Positions 27,853-36,938 of a DNA stretch of 64,000 nucleotides are shown here, piece after piece. The position numbers were made by a program, and so were the translations under genes. Location of the stretch: contig NZ_CP042819.1 in NCBI RefSeq assembly GCF_008065155.1, positions 2,548,922-2,612,921 of the forward strand, given 5' to 3'. The stretch comes from Octadecabacter sp. SW4 (lineage in GTDB: Bacteria > Pseudomonadota > Alphaproteobacteria > Rhodobacterales > Rhodobacteraceae). The first letter of the stretch is position 1. Every line of letters starts with the position of its first letter. Below the pieces are notes generated by a model that worked only from the letters and a program-made list of their open reading frames with translations, ran no database searches and was not told the origin of the DNA.

Positions 27853-27902
27853 CTAGGCCACCAAGGCGCCACGCAGCGAATTCGTGACCGACTCGACGAT
27901 TC

Positions 27903-29162
27903 TCACTTTTCGAATCTCGCCGATCGCTTCGGGGGGGCGATGGCGTGAACCGCATGAAGGTATTCGGATTTTCCGATCAGCTGGCCCGCAAGGCGGCCCT
28001 TCTTTTCGAACAGGACCGACACGTCGCGCCCGACCATTGAATCCTGCGCCGCGCGCTGCTGCTCGGTCAAAAGCGCCTGCAACCTGTGCAAGCGCTCGGT
28101 CGCCAATCCGTCATCAATCTGCGGCTTTTCGGCGGCGGGCGTGCCGGGGCGGGTGGAATACTTGAACGAATAGGCCTGCCCGTAATTCACGGCGCGGACC
28201 AGCGCCATCGTCTCCTCGAAATCCTGATCGGTTTCGCCCGGAAACCCGACGATGAAATCGCCCGACAGCAACAGGTCGGGACGGGCGGCGCGGATACGGG
28301 CAATCAGGTCGATATATTCGGCGGCCGTATGCTTGCGGTTCATCGCCTTGAGGATGCGATCACTGCCCGACTGCACGGGCAGATGCAGATAGGGCATCAG
28401 CTTGTCACAGCTTGCATGGGCGTCGATCAGCGCGCTGTCCATGTCGTTGGGATGGGAGGTGGTAAACCGGATACGCGCCAAACCGTCAATCTTGTCCATT
28501 TCCCAGATCAGCCCGGCAAGACCATCCGCGTGGCCGTGATAGGCGTTCACGTTCTGGCCCAGCAGGGTGATTTCGCGCACCCCAGCGGCCACCAGATCGC
28601 GGGCTTCCTGCACGATACGATCCGCGGGGCGGCTGACTTCGGCACCCCGTGTATAGGGAACCACACAGAAGGCGCAAAACTTGTCGCAGCCTTCTTGCAC
28701 GGTCAAAAATGCGGTGGGGCCGCGGGCAGCCTTGGGGCGCGACGCCAGTTCGGTGAATTTGTCCTCCTCGGGGAACTCGGTATCGAGCGCCTTTTCGCCA
28801 CGCGCCACGGCCTGTTCCATCGCGGGCAGGCGGTGATAGCTTTGCGGCCCGACAACCAGATCAACCATCGGCTGGCGGCGCATGATTTCTTCGCCTTCGG
28901 CCTGCGCAACGCACCCGGCCACACCGATTTTCAGATCGGGCTTGGCATCATGCAACCCTTTCAGGCGGCCCAGCTCGGAATAGATCTTTTCGGCCGCCTT
29001 TTCGCGGATGTGGCAGGTATTGAGCAGGATCATATCCGCCTCATCCGCCGACTGGGTCTGCACATAGCCATTCCCGCCCAGCGCCTCGGCCATACGCTCG
29101 CTGTCATAGACGTTCATCTGGCAGCCGTATGTTTTGATAAACAGCTTCTTAGGGTCGGACAT
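27903..29162 (-). CDS. miaB: tRNA-2-methylthio-N6-dimethylallyladenosine synthase, 3' end frameshifted
   Basis: 419 aa as read. Radical-SAM cluster motif CDKFCAFC, the N-terminal UPF0004 cysteines (YGCQMN, NTCHIR, GCVAQ) and the TRAM region are present; adds a methylthio group to A37 of tRNA. The C-terminus is abnormal: after a run of seven C on the coding strand (27931-27937) the frame ends in [11 protein letters not shown], whereas the shifted frame reads [20 protein letters not shown]... to a stop at 27853, the normal TRAM end. One extra C would restore about 25 residues. Start at MSDPKKLF; the upstream extension is not family-like. Confidence 0.92.
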   Translation of the reverse strand: MSDPKKLFIKTYGCQMNVYDSERMAEALGGNGYVQTQSADEADMILLNTCHIREKAAEKIYSELGRLKGLHDAKPDLKIGVAGCVAQAEGEEIMRRQPMVDLVVGPQSYHRLPAMEQAVARGEKALDTEFPEEDKFTELASRPKAARGPTAFLTVQEGCDKFCAFCVVPYTRGAEVSRPADRIVQEARDLVAAGVREITLLGQNVNAYHGHADGLAGLIWEMDKIDGLARIRFTTSHPNDMDSALIDAHASCDKLMPYLHLPVQSGSDRILKAMNRKHTAAEYIDLIARIRAARPDLLLSGDFIVGFPGETDQDFEETMALVRAVNYGQAYSFKYSTRPGTPAAEKPQIDDGLATERLHRLQALLTEQQRAAQDSMVGRDVSVLFEKKGRLAGQLIGKSEYLHAVHAIAPPKRSARFEK

Positions 29163-29282
29163 GATATGGGTCTCTGATAACACTGGCAGGATTGGCGGCG
29201 TTCCTACAGGTAGCGGCGAGCGCTTGCAATGCAGGCCGATTTGACAGACTTTGGCGAAAAGACGCGGAAACAGAATAACCCG

Positions 29283-30149
29283 ATGCAATTCGACAGTGTA
29301 GATGCCTTCTTCAAATCCGGTCAGGCGCTTGTGGTCAAAGGCCCCGTTGCGCTGATCCTGATCGAAGACAGCGTCGAGGTTGATTCAACCCTGCGCCACC
29401 ATCTGGACGCCGGTTTCAAATCGGTGATCGCCTTTGCAAGCGACGATATCACCATCGCCAAGGACCTGCGTGACCGTGTGCACCGCGTAACCTTTGACCC
29501 GCTGTCCGACGCGGCCCTTGAAACGGTCGTCAACGGAACGATCCGCATCGCCGGGCCGAATGTCTGGCTTTATTACTGCTATAACGCCGAATACCTGTTT
29601 CATCCGTTTTGCGAAAATCGGACCGTGGGTGAAATGATCGCCTTTAACGTCGAAGAACGGCGCGACACGATCCTGACCTATGTCGTCGATCTATATGCCG
29701 GCGATCTGGGGCAGCATCCGTCGGCTGTGTCGCTTGAGGACGCGCATCTGGACAAGTCGGGCTATTACGCCCTGGCGCGCAAGGACCGCTGGAGCAATGA
29801 TCTTGAACGCCAGCTTGATTTCTTTGGCGGGCTGCGCTGGCGGTTCGAGGAACATATCCCCGCGCCGCGCCGCAAGATCGACCGGGTTGCGCTGTTCAAG
29901 GTGAAACCGGGCCTGAAAATCAGTGCCGATCACACCTTCAACGATCCTGAATACAACACCTACGCCTGCCTCTGGCACCATAACCTGACAGCGGCGATCT
30001 GTTCGTTTCGCACTGCCAAGGCGCTGAAACGCAATCCGGGCAGCACCTTTGATATCGAGACCTTCCGCTGGCATAACTCGGCGCAGTTCAACTGGCATTC
30101 GCAGCAATTGCTGGATCTGGGGCTGATGGAACCGGGGCAGTGGTTTTAG
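29283..30149 (+). CDS. Conserved hypothetical protein, probably Rhodobacterales-specific
   Basis: 288 aa cytoplasmic protein. I recognise no motif with certainty. The N-terminal 75 residues alternate beta strands and helices ([34 protein letters not shown]), reminiscent of a nucleotide-sugar-binding half of a GT-A glycosyltransferase, and the C-terminus has several Trp/His-rich segments ([31 protein letters not shown]). Start at MQFDSV (29283), 18 codons into the frame, because the upstream part overlaps the divergent miaB leader. Divergent from miaB; stop lies 1-3 nt before a REP-like palindrome. Confidence 0.75.
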   Translation: MQFDSVDAFFKSGQALVVKGPVALILIEDSVEVDSTLRHHLDAGFKSVIAFASDDITIAKDLRDRVHRVTFDPLSDAALETVVNGTIRIAGPNVWLYYCYNAEYLFHPFCENRTVGEMIAFNVEERRDTILTYVVDLYAGDLGQHPSAVSLEDAHLDKSGYYALARKDRWSNDLERQLDFFGGLRWRFEEHIPAPRRKIDRVALFKVKPGLKISADHTFNDPEYNTYACLWHHNLTAAICSFRTAKALKRNPGSTFDIETFRWHNSAQFNWHSQQLLDLGLMEPGQWF

Positions 30150-30176
30150 GGTAACGTGGGTCAGGACCCACCTTAC
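30150..30176. repeat. Left REP-like palindrome of the transposase unit
   Basis: A 27-nt element built on GTGGGTC / GACCCAC with GTAA-type ends. It is the inverted copy, one mismatch, of 30734-30760. The transposase stop codon (30173-30175) lies inside it. Each arm alone can form a hairpin and could terminate the flanking plus-strand gene. Confidence 0.9.
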
Positions 30177-30670
30177 GCCAGCAACGCATGCCGCTGGTCA
30201 TGCACTACCCCATCCCGGTGCACGGAACTGAACGGCCAGTCCTGCGGCCGCGCCACAAGACCCGCCTGCACGGGTGCGCTATGGATAAGGCGGCGGTGAC
30301 GGTCCAGATCGGCAGCGTCGCGGATCATATGTTCCCAGAACCTGCGCTGCCAAATCCCCTTTTCACCGCGCGCCGCATATCCTGCGGGCAGATTGATAGC
30401 GGGCGCAACATGGCGCGAGAACGCCGATTTCAACAACCGCCAACGTTTCGAGAAATCCGCGTCATCTGCGGGCATGACCCAGATCATATGCACGACTTCG
30501 GGCAGGACCACCGCCGCGTCAATCTGGAATGGCCAGCGTTTGCGGGTCAGCGCGACGGCAGTGCGCAGCAACCCCACCTCGCGCACAAGTAGATCCGAGC
30601 GGCGATCAAGTAGGCGGGCGGTGAAAAAGTAGGTCGCACCGGGAACGTATAGACGGCGATAACGGCTCAT
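30173..30670 (-). CDS. REP-associated tyrosine transposase (RAYT, IS200/Y1-like), possibly inactive
   Basis: 165 aa. MSRYRRLYVPGATYFFTARL, RWRLLKSAFSR, WQRRFWEHMIRDAADLDRHRRLIHSAPVQAGLV and DWPFSSVHR match the RAYT family, which processes REP palindromes. Against the usual P-D/N-H-x-H-x-L/W core, this protein reads PEVVHMIWVMP, so the first His of the HUH pair is replaced, and the IHYNPVKHG-type segment reads IHSAPVQAG. Catalysis may be lost. The gene is bracketed by inverted 27-nt palindromes and preceded by a 20-bp direct repeat. Single copy in the window, no passenger genes. Confidence 0.85.
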   Translation of the reverse strand: MSRYRRLYVPGATYFFTARLLDRRSDLLVREVGLLRTAVALTRKRWPFQIDAAVVLPEVVHMIWVMPADDADFSKRWRLLKSAFSRHVAPAINLPAGYAARGEKGIWQRRFWEHMIRDAADLDRHRRLIHSAPVQAGLVARPQDWPFSSVHRDGVVHDQRHALLA

Positions 30671-30690
30671 CGGGGCAGGATGGCGCGCGT

Positions 30691-30730
30691 TTGGTAAACG
30701 GCGGGTTAATTTGGTAAACGGCGGGTTAAT
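30691..30730. repeat. Two tandem 20-bp repeats upstream of the transposase gene
   Basis: TTGGTAAACGGCGGGTTAAT occurs twice head to tail (30691-30710 and 30711-30730), exactly between the transposase start and the right palindrome. Identical copies suggest recent duplication or a binding site for the transposase. Confidence 0.95.
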
Positions 30731-30733
30731 AAT

Positions 30734-30760
30734 GTAAGGTGGGTCTTGACCCACGTTACC
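30734..30760. repeat. Right REP-like palindrome of the transposase unit
   Basis: Inverted partner of 30150-30176 (26 of 27 bases). The irr stop codon (30756-30758) lies inside it, so it probably also acts as the 3' end hairpin of irr. Confidence 0.9.
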
Positions 30761-31178
30761 CCCGCCGCAGCCGGATCACGACATCGACCGACGCTATCTC
30801 GGCCCCTACAGGCGCGCGCGGCAGGCGGTTGATTTCAAGCTGGTCCGCAGGCGCATCCGACAGGGTGCCGGTATCTTCCCAATAGAAATGCGGATGATCC
30901 GTCATATTGGTGTCAAAATAGCTCTTCGCGCCGTCCACGGTGATTTCACGCAACAACCCGGCATCGCAAAACGCCCGCAAGGTGTTGTAAACAGTGGCCA
31001 ATGACACGCTTTCGGCGCCGGCACCGGCGGCGTCAAAAAGGCTCTCGGCAGTCACATGCCGGTCTTGCCCGTCGCCCACCAGCAAGGTCGCAAGCGCCAC
31101 CCGCTGACGGGTGGGGCGCAGGCCCGCGTCCGTCAGCCACTGCGTTCCGCGTGTGATTGTGTCCTGTGTCATGGGCAT
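30756..31178 (-). CDS. irr: Fur-family regulator, iron response regulator type
   Basis: 140 aa. Winged-helix DNA-binding half (GLRPTRQRVALATLL ... SLATVYNTLRAFCDAGLLREI) and the dimerisation half with HPHFYWEDTG, the signature of Irr rather than Fur or Zur. Irr responds to heme and controls iron genes in alphaproteobacteria. The irr / fabA divergent arrangement is common in roseobacters. An ATG two codons in (31172) is the alternative start. The 3' end runs into the transposase unit's right palindrome. Confidence 0.88.
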   Translation of the reverse strand: MPMTQDTITRGTQWLTDAGLRPTRQRVALATLLVGDGQDRHVTAESLFDAAGAGAESVSLATVYNTLRAFCDAGLLREITVDGAKSYFDTNMTDHPHFYWEDTGTLSDAPADQLEINRLPRAPVGAEIASVDVVIRLRRG

Positions 31179-31334
31179 CCTGCGCTCCTGTCGCCTGACA
31201 ATATGGGCGAAAACCTGACAGTTTCAATTGTAAATCGACCCACGCCCGCCAGGCGGCACCCGCAGTCAGCCTTGCGCCAGCGCGCGCCACGGTGCTAGAC
31301 CGCCTTGGAATGTAACACCAAAACGGGGCCGTAT

Positions 31335-31844
31335 ATGTCCACCTATCCAAGCAGCTTTGACAAAGACGACCTTTTGAAATGCGCCCGGGGCGAGCTGTTC
31401 GGGATCGGCAATGCCCAGCTTCCCGCCCCGCCCATGTTGATGATGGACCGGATCACGGATGTGAGTGCCGATGGCGGTGCCCACGGCAAGGGCCACATCA
31501 CCGCCGAATTCGACATCACCCCCGACCTTTGGTTCTTTGAATGCCACTTCCCCGGCAACCCGATCATGCCCGGCTGTCTGGGTCTTGACGGCTTGTGGCA
31601 ATTGACCGGTTTCAACCTTGGCTGGCGCGGCTGGCAGGGGCGCGGCTATGCCTTGGGCGTGGGCGAGGTCAAACTGACCGGCATGGTCCGCCCCGACCGC
31701 AAAATGCTGACCTACAAGATTGATTTCACCAAAGCGATCCAGACCCGCCGCCTGACAATGGGCGTCGCTGATGGCATCGTCGAGGCCGACGGTGAGGTGA
31801 TCTATCAGGTCAAGGATATGAAGGTGGCGTTGAGTGAGAGTTGA
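31335..31844 (+). CDS. fabA: 3-hydroxydecanoyl-ACP dehydratase/isomerase
   Basis: 169 aa hot-dog enzyme making trans-2- and cis-3-decenoyl-ACP, the branch point to unsaturated fatty acids. Catalytic His71 ([12 protein letters not shown]) and Asp85 (LGLDGLW) match the E. coli His70/Asp84 pair. ATG at 31335 gives the family N-terminus. Followed by a small membrane gene and fabB. Confidence 0.96.
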   Translation: MSTYPSSFDKDDLLKCARGELFGIGNAQLPAPPMLMMDRITDVSADGGAHGKGHITAEFDITPDLWFFECHFPGNPIMPGCLGLDGLWQLTGFNLGWRGWQGRGYALGVGEVKLTGMVRPDRKMLTYKIDFTKAIQTRRLTMGVADGIVEADGEVIYQVKDMKVALSES

Positions 31845-31880
31845 GGGCAGCCCGTGCAACCAAGATAGGAGCAACAAGCA

Positions 31881-32156
31881 ATGAAGTTCTTCATGTATGT
31901 TCTCTTTGGAAACGCATTGCTTGCTTTCGCCGTCGCTTTCTATCTTCAAGCCGTCCTGTTGTTGAAAGTGATGAGAGCTTCCAATAATGGGATGGGCATC
32001 GGCGATTCAAATAGCGTCCAAGCCAATCTGATGCGTTTTATTAACGGTGAGATTTGGCCGGACTTGCGCTGGAAATGGTCCCGTGCAGTGTTGTGGCTTG
32101 CCTGTAGCGTTGCACTACTTTTCGCGCTTGGTTTCGCTTTCCAAGATAGTATTTAG
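31881..32156 (+). CDS. Small two-helix membrane protein between fabA and fabB
   Basis: 91 aa. Hydrophobic helices at about residues 4-28 and 68-88 with a Asn/Ser/Gly-rich middle (NNGMGIGDSNSVQANLMRF). AGGAG 10 nt before the ATG supports translation. It is AT-richer than fabA and fabB and interrupts a pair that is usually contiguous, so it may be an acquired gene. No family recognised. Confidence 0.68.
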   Translation: MKFFMYVLFGNALLAFAVAFYLQAVLLLKVMRASNNGMGIGDSNSVQANLMRFINGEIWPDLRWKWSRAVLWLACSVALLFALGFAFQDSI

Positions 32157-32463
32157 CACGGCGATCCCTGCTAGAGACTTCCCCTTTAGCTGCTTTTCTT
32201 AACGCTGTAGGGCGAGTTTTCACCTCACTTTTTTTGTGAGATCGAAATCCACTCTAACCATCTGACTAGATCTTTCTCAAAACCGCACCGCCGCGCCCGA
32301 ACCGAGGGGTGGGCGTAAGCGCCCGCCCCGTGGGGGCGGTTCGGGCGCTGCCAAATCCTTGATTTGGCAGGTGGCGTTTAGCAACGAGGGGAAACATCCC
32401 ACCCCACTTGCCCCGCCTTCCCCTCTCGCCTACACAAAGTCGAAGCCAAGTAAGGGAGCAGCC
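32157..32463. other. Intergenic region upstream of fabB with nested palindromes
   Basis: About 307 nt, no gene seen. Contains a CTCAC-T7-GTGAG hairpin (about 32226-32242), then a long palindrome with 12-nt arms GCGCCCGAACCG (32293-32304) and CGGTTCGGGCGC (32337-32348) enclosing a second GC-rich hairpin, then GCCAAATCC-TT-GATTTGGC. Looks like a dispersed palindromic element and transcript-end structures rather than a coding region. Confidence 0.7.
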
Positions 32464-33693
32464 ATGCGCCGCGTCGTCGTCACAGGTCTGGGGATCGTAT
32501 CCCCCATCGGGAACACCGCCGCCGAGGTCGAAGCCTCCTTGCGTGCAGGCAAATCCGGCATCGTCGCCAGCCCGGAAATGGCCGAACACGGGTTTCGCAG
32601 CCAGATCGCCGGCACCCTCAAGATCGACGTGACCGAACATGTGGACAAACGCACCCTGCGCTTCATGGGTCCGGGGGCCGCCTATGCCCATATCGCCATG
32701 ACCCAGGCCATCGCCGATGCGGGCCTTGACGAGACCACGATCAGCAACCCGCGCACGGGGCTGGTCGCCGGGTCCGGCGGGCCATCGACCAGCGCAATGT
32801 TTGCCGCCCACAAAGTCGTGGAAACCACCGGTGCGACCAAACGGATCGGGCCGTTTGCCGTGCCCAAATGCATGTCCTCGACGATCAGCGCGAACCTGTC
32901 CACGGCCTTCAAGATCAAGGGCATCAACTATTCGATCACCAGCGCCTGTTCCACCAGCCTGCACTGCATCGGCAACGCCGCCGAACAGATCATGATGGGC
33001 AAGCAGGACGTGATGTTCGCGGGCGGCGGCGAAGAACTGGACTGGACCCTGTCCTGCCTGTTTGACGCGATGGGCGCGATGAGCAGCAAATACAATGACA
33101 CACCGGAAAAGGCCTCGCGCGCGTTTGATGCGGGCCGCGACGGCTTTGTGATCGCGGGCGGTGGCGGGATCGTCGTGCTGGAAAGCCTTGAACACGCCCA
33201 GGCCCGCGGTGCCAAAATATACGCCGAAGTCACCGGATATGCCGCCACATCTGACGGCCACGACATGGTCGCTCCGAGCGGCGAAGGCGGCGAACGCGCG
33301 ATGCGTCTCGCCCTTGAAACGATCCCCGAAGGGCGCAGCGTCAGCTATATCAATGCCCACGGCACATCGACCCCCGTTGGCGACGTGGGCGAGGTCGAGG
33401 CCGTGCGCCGCGTCTTTGGCCAAGGCGCCACACCGCCGATCAGTTCGACCAAATCCATGACCGGCCATTCGCAGGGAGCGACCGGCGCGCAGGAAGCCAT
33501 CTATTGCCTGCTGATGTTGCAAGGCGACTTCATCGCGCCCTCGATCAATGTGGAAACGCTTGACCCCGCGCTGGACGCTGCCGAAATCGCGACATCGCTG
33601 GTGGAAAACGCAGGGCTGGATACGGTAATGACGAACAGCTTTGGTTTTGGCGGCACCAACGGATCGATGTTGCTGAGCAGGTTTCGCGGCTAG
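32464..33693 (+). CDS. fabB: Beta-ketoacyl-ACP synthase I
   Basis: 409 aa. Condensing enzyme needed for unsaturated fatty acids. Active-site Cys162 in SACSTSLHC, His299 in [11 protein letters not shown] and the second His in TGHSQGATG form the Cys-His-His triad of the FabB/F family. ATG at 32464; the longer frame is the upstream palindromic region. Confidence 0.95.
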   Translation: MRRVVVTGLGIVSPIGNTAAEVEASLRAGKSGIVASPEMAEHGFRSQIAGTLKIDVTEHVDKRTLRFMGPGAAYAHIAMTQAIADAGLDETTISNPRTGLVAGSGGPSTSAMFAAHKVVETTGATKRIGPFAVPKCMSSTISANLSTAFKIKGINYSITSACSTSLHCIGNAAEQIMMGKQDVMFAGGGEELDWTLSCLFDAMGAMSSKYNDTPEKASRAFDAGRDGFVIAGGGGIVVLESLEHAQARGAKIYAEVTGYAATSDGHDMVAPSGEGGERAMRLALETIPEGRSVSYINAHGTSTPVGDVGEVEAVRRVFGQGATPPISSTKSMTGHSQGATGAQEAIYCLLMLQGDFIAPSINVETLDPALDAAEIATSLVENAGLDTVMTNSFGFGGTNGSMLLSRFRG

Positions 33694-33704
33694 GTCCAAC
33701 GCGC

Positions 33705-33845
33705 GCCGTGCAGCGACAGGCCCCGGGGTGACGATTTGACCTATCTACGCGGCACTTTATGGTCGCCAAGCACATCCTACTTATCAGCATCGTGCCTACA
33801 TCAACCAAATCCCCAACCCGGCGGGGCGGCCTGTCGATGCACGGC
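33705..33845. repeat. 18-bp imperfect inverted repeat after fabB
   Basis: GCCGTGCAGCGACAGGCC (33705-33722) and GGCCTGTCGATGCACGGC (33828-33845) are inverted with one mismatch, spaced 105 nt. The fabB-fabI junction, usually tight, is interrupted right here by the regulator/secreted-protein pair. A further hairpin (CCTTGACTCC / GGAGCCAAGG, about 33851-33876) may end the regulator's transcript. Confidence 0.8.
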
Positions 33846-33909
33846 GGCTACGCCTTGACTCCGTGCGGGGAGCCAAGGTCTGGTGAGCGGACGAAACGAA
33901 CATTGACCC

Positions 33910-35454
33910 CTAGGTAAGTCCAGCCTCGCGAAGCTCGGACTCCAGCATTTCGGTTAATGACTGATCCTTAAACGGCTCGTGCCGACAAAACGTCTCAAGC
34001 GAAAAACTTGGATGTGCTGCCTGCAATTGGGTGATGGTCGCCCGCGCAGCCTCCTTCCGGCCAGCAAGCCCAAGTGCCGTTGCCAGCAAGGTATACCCAT
34101 AGACCGTGCCTGGAACGCGGCGACGATAATCCTCCGCAAGCGAGACGGCTTCGTCATGTTCACCAAGTAGGCTGAGACATTGCGCAAAATAAAACAGCGT
34201 GTCATCGGCGACGTATTCTGAGGCACTGATGTGTTCGCGATATATTTCCCGGGCCCGTTCGAAGTTTCCGGCATAGAGGTGAACCCAAGCCGTTATCGCA
34301 CGCGTGTACAAGAAGCTTGGCCCCGCCCGAAAGGCTTCATCGGCCCGCTTGGTCGCCCGATCAAAGTCGCCCTCCAACACAAGAAGGGCGGCGTCCAATT
34401 GAATTACATCCGGCATGTCGGGGGCGACAGTGACAAGTGAGTCCGCAAGATTACGGCACTTCCTCAGGGACTGATCGGGATCAAAGACGTGGCTTGAACG
34501 CCCATCAAACCAATAGGTCCATGCTTCCCCAACCCGCGCATCAAGATAGGCGGGATCGTGACGAAGGGCTTCACGATACAAATGCCGGGCGGCGGTATTG
34601 CCGCTTGCAGTGTATTTGAAATGTTCAAGCACAGCCTGATGAAATCGTTCCCAGGCCTTAACGCTTCGCGTGCGACGATGAGCCATCCTGGCAGCCTCGC
34701 CTTCGGTCAACGCGATCTGAGTTTCCGCTATAATGTTTCCAGCGATGTCGTCCTGAATTTCGAATATGTCTTCAAGCTCCCGGTCATAGCGGCGCGAGAA
34801 GATGATTTCGTCGGTCGCTTGCTTCAATAGCTGAGCGGTTACGCGCACTTTGTTGCCAGAAATACGAACCGAACCCATAAGAACCGTCTCAGAATCAGGA
34901 TTGCCATCGCGTGACGGCGCGTTTCTGTTCTTGAAGGAATATCCTGAATGCTCGGCTGTAACGTCGAGATTGCGCAGCATGGAAAGGCGCGTAATCAAGT
35001 CCTCGCTTAAGCCTTCCGCAAACGCCACATGTTCGTTGTTGCTGACAATGCTTTTGAATGCCCGGATGAAGACGCCGCGATGATGGGCGTACTTGGGTAG
35101 AACAGGTGCATCTGGCACCCATGTGCCATTCAGCCTGTAGCCTTTCCGCGGTAGCGTTTGAATGATGGTTTGGTTGGTATCCTTAAGCGCTCGCCGAATT
35201 TCCGAGATGCACTGAACAAGGCTGTCATCGGTGACATGTGTGTCACCCCAAACCGCCGCAATCAAGTCTTCCTTCCCAACTGCTGCCGCGTTGTGCTGTG
35301 CCAGAAATTGCAAAACCTGAATGCTTTGATTCCGGAGTGTCACCGATGCACCTGTGCCTTCACGCAGTTCCCCGTTGGCGCATTCAAAAACAAAGGCACC
35401 CAGCAACAGAGTACCAGCAAATTTCGTCGCGATTTCGTCGCGGTTTCGGGACAT
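33910..35454 (-). CDS. CadC-like winged-helix regulator with TPR repeats
   Basis: 514 aa. N-terminal OmpR/CadC-type winged helix (about 15-110: VTLRNQSIQVLQFLAQHNAAAVGKEDLIAAVWGDTHVTDDSLVQCISEIRRAL), a TolB-N-like domain (125-250: AFAEGLSEDLITRLSMLRNLDV ... GSVRISGNKVRVTAQLL), then a TPR superhelix (about 280-510). No transmembrane helix was seen. Such proteins in roseobacters act as one-component regulators. Divergent from a small exported protein, its likely target. AT-richer and codon-unlike its fab neighbours, suggesting insertion. Confidence 0.85.
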   Translation of the reverse strand: MSRNRDEIATKFAGTLLLGAFVFECANGELREGTGASVTLRNQSIQVLQFLAQHNAAAVGKEDLIAAVWGDTHVTDDSLVQCISEIRRALKDTNQTIIQTLPRKGYRLNGTWVPDAPVLPKYAHHRGVFIRAFKSIVSNNEHVAFAEGLSEDLITRLSMLRNLDVTAEHSGYSFKNRNAPSRDGNPDSETVLMGSVRISGNKVRVTAQLLKQATDEIIFSRRYDRELEDIFEIQDDIAGNIIAETQIALTEGEAARMAHRRTRSVKAWERFHQAVLEHFKYTASGNTAARHLYREALRHDPAYLDARVGEAWTYWFDGRSSHVFDPDQSLRKCRNLADSLVTVAPDMPDVIQLDAALLVLEGDFDRATKRADEAFRAGPSFLYTRAITAWVHLYAGNFERAREIYREHISASEYVADDTLFYFAQCLSLLGEHDEAVSLAEDYRRRVPGTVYGYTLLATALGLAGRKEAARATITQLQAAHPSFSLETFCRHEPFKDQSLTEMLESELREAGLT

Positions 35455-35551
35455 TTCACCTCACGATTAGCACCATCATTACTACAGGCCGGTCGGCTCA
35501 TCGACAAGCACGGGCTCGATCCAGGCATTTGAAACAAGGAAAGGACATAAG

Positions 35552-35899
35552 ATGAAACGCGCAATTTTTAGCTTAATCACCTCAGCAGTCATTTCAACTC
35601 AAGCGACCGCACAGTCGGCGACCGAAACGTTTTGCGGTGTCGGACATTCAAACGAAATACTACTCACAGGACCAGTGCTTGAGAACCCCGACGGGTACTA
35701 TGTGAGTGGTCTCAAGACCCAGCTTTCCCACGGTGATGACCGGATCATCGAAGCAACGGGAACAGAGTTCTATGTTTGCACGAGGCCGGCATCGACGCCC
35801 GACATGACCGTAACCGGTGCGATCCATGCAAGCGATCGGCGGGAGGTATCGTACTTGTTCGTACCCATTCGTCCGCGCCCCGCCGGTGCGAACTCCTGA
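35552..35899 (+). CDS. Small exported protein divergent from the CadC-like regulator
   Basis: 115 aa. Signal peptide MKRAIFSLITSAVISTQATA-QS, then a compact domain with two cysteines (TFCGVGHS and EFYVCTRPAS) that could form a disulfide. AAGGA ribosome site 11 nt upstream. No family recognised. The 97-nt divergent gap to the regulator is likely a shared control region. Confidence 0.72.
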   Translation: MKRAIFSLITSAVISTQATAQSATETFCGVGHSNEILLTGPVLENPDGYYVSGLKTQLSHGDDRIIEATGTEFYVCTRPASTPDMTVTGAIHASDRREVSYLFVPIRPRPAGANS

Positions 35900-36148
35900 A
35901 GAGCGCAAACAATCGAGCCCGGATCTGCGGTTTAGCGGATTGGGCTCAAGGACGACCTTCGCTTCCCGACGGACCAAGGTCGCCAGCCCAACCCGCAACC
36001 CGGCCAACACCCAGACCGGCCTCAAGCCGCAGGCGCCGGTCTGATGAGCAGCCCGCCCCATACATCCCCCAACCCCAATCCCACGCCGAAACCTTGACCT
36101 TGCGTCCCTTTCCGGCGCAAACCTGTTCCAATTGGCGAGGAGCGGATA

Positions 36149-36934
36149 ATGATAACAATGAACGGAAAACGCGGCCTGATCATGGGTGTCGCGAACGAAC
36201 GCTCGATTGCCTGGGGAATTGCTGCGGCGATGGCCGAGGCAGGTGCGGAGCTGGCGTTCTCTTATCAGGGTGAAAATCTGCTGAAACGGGTCGGGCCACT
36301 GGCCGAAAGTATCGGCAGCACCCTGTTGGTCGAAACCGATGTGACCGACGATGCCTCGATGGACCGCGCCTTTGCGATGCTGAAACAGGAATGGGGCAAG
36401 ATTGATTTCGTGGTCCACGCCATCGCCTATTCCGACAAGGAGGAACTGACGGGCCGGATCACCAACACCAGCCGCGCGAACTTCCAGAACTCGCTGACGA
36501 TCAGTTGCTACAGCTTTATCGACGTGGCGCGCCGTGCGGCCGAAATCATGCCCGATGGCGGCACGCTGCTGACGCTGACCTATGAGGGCAGCACCAGGGT
36601 CACCCCCAATTACAACGTCATGGGCGTGGCCAAGGCAGCACTGGAAAGCGCCACACGCTATCTGGCAACCGATCTGGGCGGGCAAGGTATTCGCGTCAAC
36701 GCTATATCACCGGGTCCGATGAAAACGCTGGCGGGCGCGGCCATCGCAGGCGCGCGCCGCACATTCCGATACGCCGAGGCCAACGCGCCGATGAAGGCCA
36801 ACGCCACGCTGGCATCCATTGGCGGCACGGCGGTTTACCTGGCCTCGGACGCAGGCGCGTTCACGACAGGCGAAGTAATCCACGTTGACGGCGGCCTGCA
36901 TGTCATCGGCATGCCCCAGATCGAGAACCTCTGA
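36149..36934 (+). CDS. fabI: Enoyl-ACP reductase (NADH)
   Basis: 261 aa short-chain dehydrogenase fold. NAD-binding GVANERSIAWGIA, and the catalytic Tyr/Lys pair in YNVMGVAKAALE. Reduces enoyl-ACP in fatty-acid elongation; the family is the triclosan target. ATG at 36149 has GAGGAG 6 nt upstream. Reading continues into the M50 protease gene 4 nt after the stop. Confidence 0.95.
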   Translation: MITMNGKRGLIMGVANERSIAWGIAAAMAEAGAELAFSYQGENLLKRVGPLAESIGSTLLVETDVTDDASMDRAFAMLKQEWGKIDFVVHAIAYSDKEELTGRITNTSRANFQNSLTISCYSFIDVARRAAEIMPDGGTLLTLTYEGSTRVTPNYNVMGVAKAALESATRYLATDLGGQGIRVNAISPGPMKTLAGAAIAGARRTFRYAEANAPMKANATLASIGGTAVYLASDAGAFTTGEVIHVDGGLHVIGMPQIENL

Positions 36935-36938
36935 CACA

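Noticed and set aside
27540..27887. Plus-strand 115-codon open frame between miaB and the OmpA-type gene
   Set aside because: No ribosome site, no domain, and it overlaps the restored 3' end of miaB.
32266..33699. 477-codon minus-strand open frame over fabB
   Set aside because: Shadow of fabB, whose active-site residues are intact on the plus strand.
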